Translations under genes and position numbers: made by a program
Notes under the pieces: generated by a model
Database searches by the model: none
Told to the model about the DNA's origin: nothing
The model's input: the letters and a program-made list of their open reading frames with translations, nothing else
From: Photobacterium angustum
Lineage (GTDB): Bacteria; Pseudomonadota; Gammaproteobacteria; Enterobacterales; Vibrionaceae
Length of the DNA: 64,000 nt
Assembly (NCBI RefSeq): GCF_003026365.1
Contig: NZ_PYOM01000003.1
Span: 248,001 to 312,000, forward strand
Direction of reading: 5' to 3'
Part shown: positions 44,274-52,234 of the stretch, one piece after another
Layout: each line of letters opens with the position of its first letter
Numbering within the stretch: the first letter of the stretch is position 1

Positions 44274-46468
44274 GTACTTTTTGGAGTGGTTGGGTCATTA
44301 TCCTAACCCTGATTTTTCTCGCAATTATGATCGTCGTTGTTGCGTACTACTGGAAGAAAAACAGTGCAGCCAACGCTAATCGAACCGTCGATAGCTTTGA
44401 TGGTATTGATGAAAACGATGCCGGCGTACCAAATCTTTTACTCCTTTCTTATCTTCTTGCTTTCATTATTGCTGCCGTTTTTTTGGTGCTCTATCCTGGC
44501 ATGGGAAACTGGCAAGGACTTATGAAGTGGCAATCAAGTAGTGAAGCTGCTTCAACCTCTCCCACCTCGTTAGCCAAGCAAATTAGCCAAGTACCTAATG
44601 GAGATACATCATTTCAAGCATTAAGTACTTCGCCTGAAGTTGTGGTCGCGGGTCGTGCTTTATTTCAAACACATTGTGCGGCTTGCCATTTAAATCAAGC
44701 ACAAGGACAACTTCATTTCCCTAATTTAAGTGATGCTGTGTGGCTCTATGGTGGCAGTGATGAGGCGATCCATCATTCGATTGTGAAAGGTCGTAACGGG
44801 GTCATGGCTGGTTGGAAAGATATTCTGACTGAAGAAGAAATTGAGAATGTTTCATATTATGTCGCTTCACTTGAAAAAAACCGCATTATCTCAGAGCCAG
44901 CGGTCAAGCTTGAACTCGGTAAAACCGTATTTGATGCTAACTGTACGGCTTGTCATGGCAGTAATGCAAAAGGTAATACTGCGATTGGTGCGCCAAATCT
45001 AACTGATAATATCTGGCTTCACGATGGCAGCGTTGAAGGTATTATTTCAACGGTAAAATATGGCTTAAACAATCTTATGCCTGCTTTTGAAGAGCAACTC
45101 AGCGATAGCGAAATTCAAGCATTAGGTGCTTATATTCGCCATCAAGGTAATAGACAAAACGAGAAACTCGCAACGCTTGATCCGGATATGGTCAGTAAAG
45201 GGAAATATCTTGCTTATGCAGGAGATTGTATTGCTTGTCACACTGGTGAAGGCGGCGAACCGTTTGGCGGCGGTTTAGGATTTTTAACGCCATTTGGTAC
45301 GCTTTATTCAACCAATATTTCAGCACATCCAACCTATGGTATTGGGGATTACACCTACGATGAATTTTATGATGCGCTACATAAGGGTAAAGGCAAACAT
45401 GGTTACCTTTATCCAGCTATGCCCTACTCGTCTTATCAGTATGTAACAGATGAAGACACCCAAGCACTTTGGGCTTATATGCAATCGCTTAATTTTGTGA
45501 ATACTCGTAATGAAGAAAACAAGATGATGTTCCCAAGTAATATCCGGTTAGGACTACTTGGCTGGAATATTGCCTTTCTTAATACCGAGCCTTTGCAATA
45601 CCCAGCCGATGCCACCGAACAATGGAAACGGGGTAAATATTTAACCATGGGATTAGGACACTGTTCGGAATGTCATACTCCACGTAATGTTGCACAAGCC
45701 TTGATAGAAAAAGAGCTCTTCCAAGGTAACTTAATTGATGGCTGGAAAGCCCCGAATATTACCGCAACAGAGCTTTATCAAGATCGGTGGGATGTAAAAA
45801 CGTTAACTGACTTTTTAAAAACTGGTCATTCAGATAAGGGAACCGCATTTGGTGGTATGGCTGAAGTGGTACAAAACAGTACCCGTTTCTTGACAGAACA
45901 AGACGTCGCAGCCATTTCGGAATATTTGATCACTGGCGATAAATATAACGAGTTAGATAGATCGGTTCCACAGCTCAACCCACCTGGTTTTGGTGACTTA
46001 GTGCCAGCTAATGTTGATATTCAAACCGTTGAACTAAAACCGTTGAGTAGCAACGATCCTGAAAACGAAGCCAAACTATATGGTTTATATGTTCAAACTT
46101 GTGGCGCATGCCATGGTAAAGACGGAAAAGGTAGAAAAGGTATCGCCCCTACACTGCTTAACAACGGGATAATCATGCACAGTGATCCTTACGATACCAT
46201 TGCCGTTACCATTCGTGGATTATCGCCAAACTTCATGGAACAAGACAGTAACTTTATGCCGATGAGTAGCTTTAACTCGGTGATCAGTGATGCCAACCTC
46301 GCTAAGTTAATTAGCTTTGTCCGCAATAAGTTAGGTGATAGAACTGTACCTGTGACCCTAGAAGAAGTGGCTGGGGTAAGAAAAGATTTAATTAAAGGTG
46401 GCTATGCTGGAAATATACATGCCACAACAACACCAGAACAAAATCAGCCGAATAGCGTAATAGAATAA
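44270..46468 (+). CDS. ccoP: CcoP fused to a triheme cytochrome c (pentaheme)
   Basis: A 732-residue protein, more than twice the usual CcoP length. Residues 1-300 are CcoP: two membrane helices, FDGIDENDAGVPNLLLLS, and haem sites CAACH (136-140) and CTACH (225-229). Residues 305-700 match the triheme subunit of membrane alcohol/aldehyde/gluconate dehydrogenases, with CIACH (320-324), CSECH (465-469) and CGACH (611-615), and typical stretches such as STNISAHPTYGIGDYTYDEF and PGFGDLVPANVD. The fusion is in one uninterrupted frame. It would let a periplasmic dehydrogenase feed the oxidase directly. No dehydrogenase gene is adjacent. Confidence 0.9.
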   Translation: MSTFWSGWVIILTLIFLAIMIVVVAYYWKKNSAANANRTVDSFDGIDENDAGVPNLLLLSYLLAFIIAAVFLVLYPGMGNWQGLMKWQSSSEAASTSPTSLAKQISQVPNGDTSFQALSTSPEVVVAGRALFQTHCAACHLNQAQGQLHFPNLSDAVWLYGGSDEAIHHSIVKGRNGVMAGWKDILTEEEIENVSYYVASLEKNRIISEPAVKLELGKTVFDANCTACHGSNAKGNTAIGAPNLTDNIWLHDGSVEGIISTVKYGLNNLMPAFEEQLSDSEIQALGAYIRHQGNRQNEKLATLDPDMVSKGKYLAYAGDCIACHTGEGGEPFGGGLGFLTPFGTLYSTNISAHPTYGIGDYTYDEFYDALHKGKGKHGYLYPAMPYSSYQYVTDEDTQALWAYMQSLNFVNTRNEENKMMFPSNIRLGLLGWNIAFLNTEPLQYPADATEQWKRGKYLTMGLGHCSECHTPRNVAQALIEKELFQGNLIDGWKAPNITATELYQDRWDVKTLTDFLKTGHSDKGTAFGGMAEVVQNSTRFLTEQDVAAISEYLITGDKYNELDRSVPQLNPPGFGDLVPANVDIQTVELKPLSSNDPENEAKLYGLYVQTCGACHGKDGKGRKGIAPTLLNNGIIMHSDPYDTIAVTIRGLSPNFMEQDSNFMPMSSFNSVISDANLAKLISFVRNKLGDRTVPVTLEEVAGVRKDLIKGGYAGNIHATTTPEQNQPNSVIE

Positions 46469-46611
46469 GCGATTATCTAAATGGAATATAACGCTTCTAA
46501 TTGGTTAACATACCATCAAGCGTAACAATATTTACAATTAATATGCATTTTCTGTCTGCTTTTTATTGCCTAAGCAAAATTAATAGGTATTATCCAACTT
46601 CAATCCTTTGA

Positions 46612-46771
46612 GTAGAGGCGCGCTGCCTAAAAGTATCCAGATGGAGGGTGACACCTTTGAAGTCTGGGGAAAGGAGTCGGCGCCGAAGTGTTTGTTGTGT
46701 CGTCAACAATCGCTGGGTCTGCATTAAATAAGTGCAGAACTGCCATAGTTATTTTGTCTATGGAGCGCTAC
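46612..46771 (+). ncRNA. Lysine riboswitch (L box)
   Basis: The conserved blocks of the L box are present in order: GTAGAGGCGCGC, then GGAGGGTGACACCTTTGAAG, then CTGGGGAAAGGAGTCGGCGC with CGAAGTG, then CTGGGTCTGC, closing with AGCGCTAC. Outer bases pair to form P1. The downstream gene is an NhaC-family carrier, the usual Vibrionaceae target. The output stage is a ribosome-site hairpin (annotated separately). Confidence 0.95.
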
Positions 46772-46827
46772 CCTAAGGGATAAGAAGTATTTTTTCTCCT
46801 GAAATTTGTTTCTCTATCCTTTCGGTA

Positions 46828-46859
46828 GATCTCCACCTAATATAGGTGTTTAAGAGATC
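46828..46859 (+). promoter_or_regulatory. Ribosome-site-sequestering hairpin of the lysine riboswitch
   Basis: GATCTC pairs with GAGATC and CACCT with AGGTG, burying the AAGAG ribosome site directly before ATG 46861. A preceding CTATC/GGTAG helix offers alternative pairing. This points to translational control by lysine. Confidence 0.7.
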
Positions 46860-46860
46860 C

Positions 46861-48444
46861 ATGAATCTTGTTCAATATTCTGACTCCCTGTTATCTGTAA
46901 TACCACCCTTGCTGGCTGTTGTTTTAGCTATCACTACACGACGTGTATTGTTATCACTTGGCCTTGGTATTGTTGCTGGCGCAATCCTTTTAAATGATTA
47001 CAGCCCTTTAGCTGCGCTTCAATACATTATAAATAAGGTTATTGGCCTTGTTTGGTCCGATGGTGCAATTAACCACAGTAACACAGATATGCTTATCTTC
47101 ATGTTGTTATTGGGAGGCTTGATTAGCCTTATGACAGCTACAGGGGCAACCAAAGCATTTGCCGAATGGGGTGTTCGCCGCTGTAAAGATCGCCGCAGCG
47201 CAAATATGCTAACCGGATTAATGGTTTTTGCTTTCTTTATTGATGACTTTTTCCATAGTTTATCAGTCGGTCCAATTTGTCGACCAGTGACAGATCGCTT
47301 TAATATTTCACGCGCTAAACTTGCGTATCTACTTGATTCAACAGCTGCACCTGTTGTTGTAATTACTCCAATTTCTTCATGGGGTGCTTACATTATTGCT
47401 ATTTTAGGCGGTATTTTAGCAACGAATCATATTACAGATATCAGTGCCATTTCATTGTTTGTTCAAATGATCCCAATGAATTTATATGCTGTATTTACGC
47501 TACTAATGGTTATCGTTGTTATTTTCTTCCAACTTAATATTGGTCCAATGCGTCAACACGAAGCCTGGGCTGAAGAAGGAAAGCTTTGGGATGAATCAAA
47601 AGGTCACCCTAAAGGCCTTGAGATCACAACTGAATCGCAAGGTAAAGGTACTATGTTAGATATGGTACTTCCTATCCTTACACTTACAGTAACAAGCGTT
47701 ATCTTTATGATCGTTAGTGGTGCTGAAGTACTAAGTGCTAAAGGTGAGGCATTTCACCTTATTTCTGCTTTAGAACATACAGATCTTGGTGCGTCCTTAG
47801 TTAACGCCTCATTATGTAGCCTAGCAGTCTCAATTTTATTAGCGCTTCGCTTAAAGCTATCAATGAAAACTTGGCTAACAGCAGCACCTCAAGGTGTAAA
47901 AGCAATGCTACCTGCTATCATTATTCTACTATTTGCATGGACTATTGGTACTGTTGTAAGTGATATGCAAACGGGTCAGTATCTTGCGAGTTTAACGAAA
48001 GGTGGTTTTCCTAGTGAATTATTACCTGCGCTAGTCTTTGTTCTTTCATGTGGTATGGCATTTGCGACGGGAACAAGCTGGGGAACTTTTGGAATCATGC
48101 TACCACTTGCAGGTGATATGGCTGTAGCAACAGATGCTAGCTTATTAATGCCGATGCTATCAGCTGTACTTGCGGGTTCAGTATTTGGTGACCATAGTTC
48201 ACCTATTTCAAGTACAAGTATCCTATCTTCAACAGGTGCAGGTTGTCACCACATGGATCATGTATTAACTCAGCTCCCATATGCTATTACTGTCGCTTTT
48301 GGCGCACTTCTAGGTTACTTAGCTATGGGTATCATGTCTTCAACGCTTGCGGGTATTGCTGTAAGTTCAGTATGGTTCCTTGCGTGTTGTACCGTTCACC
48401 TACGCCGAAATAGAAAGTACCAACAACAAGCTGTTACCGCTTAA
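46861..48444 (+). CDS. lysW: LysW-type lysine transporter (NhaC family)
   Basis: A 527-residue membrane protein of the NhaC antiporter family with about twelve helices (FFIDDFFHSLSVGPICRPVTDRF; GSVFGDHSSPISSTSILSS). NhaC members controlled by a lysine riboswitch in Vibrionaceae are predicted lysine carriers (LysW). ATG 46861 is chosen because the hairpin covers its ribosome site; a GTG 15 bases upstream lies inside that hairpin. Substrate is inferred from the riboswitch. Confidence 0.86.
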   Translation: MNLVQYSDSLLSVIPPLLAVVLAITTRRVLLSLGLGIVAGAILLNDYSPLAALQYIINKVIGLVWSDGAINHSNTDMLIFMLLLGGLISLMTATGATKAFAEWGVRRCKDRRSANMLTGLMVFAFFIDDFFHSLSVGPICRPVTDRFNISRAKLAYLLDSTAAPVVVITPISSWGAYIIAILGGILATNHITDISAISLFVQMIPMNLYAVFTLLMVIVVIFFQLNIGPMRQHEAWAEEGKLWDESKGHPKGLEITTESQGKGTMLDMVLPILTLTVTSVIFMIVSGAEVLSAKGEAFHLISALEHTDLGASLVNASLCSLAVSILLALRLKLSMKTWLTAAPQGVKAMLPAIIILLFAWTIGTVVSDMQTGQYLASLTKGGFPSELLPALVFVLSCGMAFATGTSWGTFGIMLPLAGDMAVATDASLLMPMLSAVLAGSVFGDHSSPISSTSILSSTGAGCHHMDHVLTQLPYAITVAFGALLGYLAMGIMSSTLAGIAVSSVWFLACCTVHLRRNRKYQQQAVTA

Positions 48445-48473
48445 ATATAGAAATTAGAGCACAATAATCTATC

Positions 48474-48537
48474 TATCCCCGTTCGTTTTAATACTCAATT
48501 GCTTTATGCTAAGTATTAATACAACGGGGATTTTTTG
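48474..48537 (+). terminator. Terminator of lysW
   Basis: ATCCCCGTT and AACGGGGAT are perfect arms, with an inner AATACT/AGTATT pair, followed by six T. Confidence 0.85.
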
Positions 48538-48557
48538 TTTAAACGTTAGGAAATAGA

Positions 48558-48998
48558 ATGGAATACTTACATACCATGGTACGAGTGAGCAACTTAGATG
48601 CTTCACTGGATTTTTACTGTAACAAGCTTGGTTTGGTAGAAATTCGACGTAAAGAAAGCGAACGTGGGCGTTTTACACTAGTATTTTTAGCGGCACCTAA
48701 TCAGGCAGAAACAGCAAAAGAAACACAATCGCCTTTATTAGAACTAACTTATAACTGGGATCCAGAATCTTACACTGGTGGTCGTAATTTTGGTCACCTC
48801 GCCTTTGCCGTCGATAATATTTACGACTTATGTGCTCATTTACAAAATAATGATGTTGTTATTAATCGCCCACCTCGTGATGGACATATGGCATTTGTAC
48901 GTTCACCTGATGGTATTTCGATTGAACTGCTACAAAAAGGCGATGCATTAGAAGCAGCTGAACCTTGGGCTTCGATGCAAAACCAAGGTGAATGGTAA
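48558..48998 (+). CDS. gloA: Glyoxalase I (lactoylglutathione lyase)
   Basis: A 146-residue vicinal oxygen chelate protein. Metal ligands His5, Glu62, His80 and Glu123 are in place ([35 protein letters not shown]), as in E. coli GloA. It converts the methylglyoxal-glutathione adduct to lactoylglutathione. It has its own leader and a terminator on each side. Confidence 0.92.
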   Translation: MEYLHTMVRVSNLDASLDFYCNKLGLVEIRRKESERGRFTLVFLAAPNQAETAKETQSPLLELTYNWDPESYTGGRNFGHLAFAVDNIYDLCAHLQNNDVVINRPPRDGHMAFVRSPDGISIELLQKGDALEAAEPWASMQNQGEW

Positions 48999-49014
48999 GA
49001 ATAACATTGTATAT

Positions 49015-49052
49015 GTCGGTATTACTTTATTTAAAGAATACCGACCTTTTTA
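49015..49052 (+). terminator. Terminator of gloA
   Basis: GTCGGTATT and AATACCGAC form a perfect 9-bp stem followed by CTTTTTAT. It lies just before the converging qnr-like gene. Confidence 0.87.
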
Positions 49053-49059
49053 TAGCGCT

Positions 49060-49710
49060 TTAAAGCACAATAATGCCAAGCTGACTTAGTAATTGCTCTT
49101 GTTGCCAATCGCAAATTTTTACACCACTCAAATTCACACGTCGAACATCAACCCCCTCTAAATCCACATGGCAAAGATCTGCGTCTTCTACAACGCATTG
49201 ACGCCACTGCTCAGAGGAAAACTCACAGCGACTTAAGTCAGATCCTTTAAAGGATGTAGCCAACAAATTAGCTCCGTTCCATCGGTTTTCAAACAGCTCG
49301 CATTGCTCTAATTTTATGTCTTCGAAATTGCTATAACGTAAATTGCAGCCAGTTATAAATGCAGAGCAAAAGAATGTGTTATGGGTGATATAATTTGCAA
49401 AAGAAGCATACTGAAAATCAACACCTTGGAGATTAGATTGTCGCATTTCTATGCCAAAACACTGCGAATTACGAAAACTTGCCATTGACAAATTACACTG
49501 CTTAAAACTCGCATCTTTGAGTTTTGAATAGGAAAAATCGCATCCTTTATCATCTCCGACATCAATAAAATTGCAGTTGATAAAACTCGCTTCAACTAAA
49601 TTTGCGCGTGAGAAATCACAACGATAAAACTGACAATTTTCAAAAATAGCTTCAGACAATTCTTGTTTAGAAAAGCTTTCATCTTGATAGCACTGACCTA
49701 CAACATGCAT
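49060..49710 (-). CDS. qnr: Qnr-like pentapeptide repeat protein
   Basis: A 216-residue right-handed beta-helix protein of the Qnr family. It follows Qnr layout from end to end: FENCQFYRCDFSRANL, the KGCDFSYSKLKDASFKQCNL block, CELFENRWNGANLLATSF, and a C-terminal LGI dimer tail. Qnr proteins mimic DNA, bind gyrase/topoisomerase IV and lower quinolone sensitivity. Chromosomal copies are characteristic of Photobacterium, Vibrio and Shewanella. No LexA box was recognised upstream, and there are no mobile elements, so it is an intrinsic gene. Confidence 0.88.
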   Translation of the reverse strand: MHVVGQCYQDESFSKQELSEAIFENCQFYRCDFSRANLVEASFINCNFIDVGDDKGCDFSYSKLKDASFKQCNLSMASFRNSQCFGIEMRQSNLQGVDFQYASFANYITHNTFFCSAFITGCNLRYSNFEDIKLEQCELFENRWNGANLLATSFKGSDLSRCEFSSEQWRQCVVEDADLCHVDLEGVDVRRVNLSGVKICDWQQEQLLSQLGIIVL

Positions 49711-49742
49711 ACATTATCTCTTCTCATACTCTGCAACTGATC

Positions 49743-49780
49743 AAAAAAAAGCGCAATTACTGATTGCTCAATAATAGCGC
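49743..49780 (-). terminator. Terminator between the cystatin-like and qnr-like genes
   Basis: On the minus strand AGCGC and GCGCT arms with additional A/T pairs are followed by eight T. It ends the cystatin-like transcript and separates it from qnr. Confidence 0.75.
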
Positions 49781-49810
49781 TCTCTCATTCTATTAGAACT
49801 TATTATTTAA

Positions 49811-50206
49811 TTACTTATGAACATCGCAGTTCGAAGCTACTGATGATACTTGTTTTACATCTTTAACATCATAAGTATTCTGTAGGCTACGGAAAACAGT
49901 CGCATTGTAGTAATCACCATTTTCAATACTGAATGTAATTGAGTAGTTCATACCTGCAACAACTTGCTGTGTTACATGATAAATTTTACCTAGCTGATGC
50001 TCACCAGGGATTGCTTTAACGGCGTCTTTTGCTGCTTGTTCCACTTCAGGTGTTATGTCACCTTGTGCCCAACCACCAACTATTGCTTGAGAAAAATTAC
50101 AACTTTCTTGCATGTTCGCCTCATCCGAAGTTACGTCTTTTGCAGAATTACATGCAACTAATACAATTGAGCTTAAAGCAATGAGTAAAACTTTCTTATT
50201 CATCAT
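49811..50206 (-). CDS. Cystatin-like lipoprotein
   Basis: A 131-residue protein with a lipoprotein signal (IVLVAC, lipid-bearing cysteine about residue 19). The mature part has a conserved glycine pair (VGGWAQGD) and QQVVAGMNYSI, which is the QxVxG cysteine-protease-binding loop and following strand of cystatins, with spacing like phytocystatins. Cystatins inhibit papain-like proteases. The bacterial role is unknown; inhibition of host or own proteases is a possibility. ATG 50206 follows AGGA; ATG 50203 is also possible. Confidence 0.72.
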   Translation of the reverse strand: MMNKKVLLIALSSIVLVACNSAKDVTSDEANMQESCNFSQAIVGGWAQGDITPEVEQAAKDAVKAIPGEHQLGKIYHVTQQVVAGMNYSITFSIENGDYYNATVFRSLQNTYDVKDVKQVSSVASNCDVHK

Positions 50207-50328
50207 CAAATCCTAATTCACATTTTCTGTATATATATCAACAGAAAACGTAATTAAGTGCAAATATACTTTATTCGAACAGTGATTTATTACTATAGGT
50301 AACAACTTAAAGCAATTATATTTGCATT

Positions 50329-50670
50329 TTATATAACATACTTACGATAAGATTGCTGATTAATATCTTCAATCTCTACTGTGACGCAAATATCATTATG
50401 AAACATTGCCGCCACTTGGTGCAAGATGACTTCAGATAGATTATCTTTTTGCTTTGGATCTCTACCTGGAAGTACCCTTACGGTAATATGAACAAAAGGC
50501 TTTTCGGTTGTCCCTGTACGATATAACTCATAAGGTATGGCACGGGTTTTTATATCTTCTTCATCAAAAAGCCCTGAACTAAACGTCGCGTAATGAGTTG
50601 TTGCCATTAACTCATTTAAATTAATCTCTGTTTCAAGATCTTTGGCATATTCAATAATGCAATGCGGCAC
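50329..50670 (-). CDS. 5-carboxymethyl-2-hydroxymuconate isomerase-like tautomerase
   Basis: A 113-residue tautomerase-superfamily protein. The catalytic proline follows the initiator methionine (MPHCIIEYAKDLE), as in CHMI/HpaF. No other aromatic degradation gene is near, so the physiological substrate is unknown. It is a single gene. Confidence 0.83.
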   Translation of the reverse strand: MPHCIIEYAKDLETEINLNELMATTHYATFSSGLFDEEDIKTRAIPYELYRTGTTEKPFVHITVRVLPGRDPKQKDNLSEVILHQVAAMFHNDICVTVEIEDINQQSYRKYVI

Positions 50671-50849
50671 AGCTTATCTCCTATATATGAATAGCTTTCT
50701 TAATGACACTAGCATATATAAATAAGATAACTCTTAGTTTGATCAGCTTTTTGATAATAAATACCTTTAATAACTGAGTTCTTTTGCTTTCTGTGATTCC
50801 TGTACAAAAATAGCTCTTTTCTGTTACGTTATCTCATTGAACGCAACGA

Positions 50850-51206
50850 TTAAAACGTTAATACTTTTTCTGCATTTAGCGTCCAATCCGCTAAATCATC
50901 TAACGATCCAATTTCACAATCTTCAATGAGTAGTGACTCAGACAACCCACGCGCACAACAACAAGTTTTACACAATTTGACCTCGCCCCCTTGTGCAATA
51001 AGAATTTCAAGCATTTGTTGAATATCATAGCCTTCTAGCGGATTTTGCTGTTTCATCGCACACATCACAGCATCAGACATTAAGAACAATTTGAGACTTA
51101 CAGGTTGTTCTTCCTGTTCATTAAGTTTAATTGCTAAGCGTAATGCATTAAAAGGACGCTCAGAGCCATAAGGAGCGTCATTGATAACGATTAAAATAGT
51201 TTGCAT
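50850..51206 (-). CDS. DsrE/YchN-family protein
   Basis: A 118-residue DsrE-like protein (MQTILIVINDAPYGSERPFN at the start; FLMSDAVMCAM in the core) with a cysteine-rich stretch KTCCCARGL that includes the conserved sulfur-carrying position. Members shuttle sulfur or are uncharacterised (YchN). No tus or dsr partners are adjacent. Confidence 0.85.
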   Translation of the reverse strand: MQTILIVINDAPYGSERPFNALRLAIKLNEQEEQPVSLKLFLMSDAVMCAMKQQNPLEGYDIQQMLEILIAQGGEVKLCKTCCCARGLSESLLIEDCEIGSLDDLADWTLNAEKVLTF

Positions 51207-51519
51207 CTAGTACTCATATAAAAAATAAATCAATTGCCTTTATTGTCACACAAAGTGAGACTAAAGGTATAAAAAACCGAACACTACTTATCAAGAATAG
51301 CAATAGTCAATTAATATCACAGTTCACATTTCTATTGTCTTTAGGTCACTGCACGTCTATAAAACATTCAGTTAGTACACATTATTATCTCAAATTCACA
51401 TTATATGCATATTCTACTATTCTCAGCTCGAATAATTTGGCACATTACCGCCTCAGTTGATTTAACACGTTTATTCATAGCAGCTGAAGTGTACTTAACC
51501 TCTAGAACGAGAACATAAA
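51207..51519. other. Intergenic region between dsrE-like and P-loop kinase genes
   Basis: A divergent 313-bp AT-rich gap with no gene. No operator or stem-loop was recognised. Confidence 0.3.
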
Positions 51520-52044
51520 ATGAGTCATCGTCTTCAACTAACCCATGCACCATCAGTCCTATTTTTATTCGGTCTTTCTGGTGCCGGTAAATCTTATGTC
51601 GGTGATGTCATTGGTGCTCATGACGATTGGTTTGTTTACCATGCAGATGACGATTTAACTGATGAAATGCGTGAAGTTATTGGTGCAAACAAGCCTTTTA
51701 CTGATGAAATGAGAGATGATTTTTTTATTCGTATCAGTCAAAAAGTAAATCACTTCCGCACTCTTTATCCCCGTGTAGTGGTTACACAAGGCGCTTATAA
51801 AAAACAACATCGTGATTTCCTACGCCAAAATATCACAGACATAGATATGATTTATGTCACTGCAACGGATTCATTGATTCACCAACGTTTAGAGTTTCGT
51901 ATCAATGGTATCTCTAACGAAAGTGCGGACGCTATAAAGCATATTTTTGAAGCACCAGATCATACTGTAAAAACTATTTTTAATTATGAAGGAAAGACTT
52001 CTATTATTGAGCAATTAAATCGATTTTATAGCAGAATTCAATAA
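51520..52044 (+). CDS. Small P-loop kinase-like protein
   Basis: A 174-residue protein with Walker A FLFGLSGAGKS near residues 17-27, an acidic DDDLTDEMREV segment and a helical C terminus. It resembles gluconokinase/APS-kinase-like small-molecule kinases, but the substrate-binding signatures are not clear. Function is unknown. Confidence 0.7.
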   Translation: MSHRLQLTHAPSVLFLFGLSGAGKSYVGDVIGAHDDWFVYHADDDLTDEMREVIGANKPFTDEMRDDFFIRISQKVNHFRTLYPRVVVTQGAYKKQHRDFLRQNITDIDMIYVTATDSLIHQRLEFRINGISNESADAIKHIFEAPDHTVKTIFNYEGKTSIIEQLNRFYSRIQ

Positions 52045-52234
52045 AAATACGGTAATAAAGACCATAACTTTTATATTTATAAAATTTAACACTGATAGAA
52101 AATAGTTACCTACATTTATAACCACCTTGAAACATTTACCCCATCACGTTTCTCATTAATTTTCCTTAACTATATGAACACTTTGGCATAGACTTATATC
52201 TTGTATGTCTATGGATTCATATTAGGGTGTCTGT

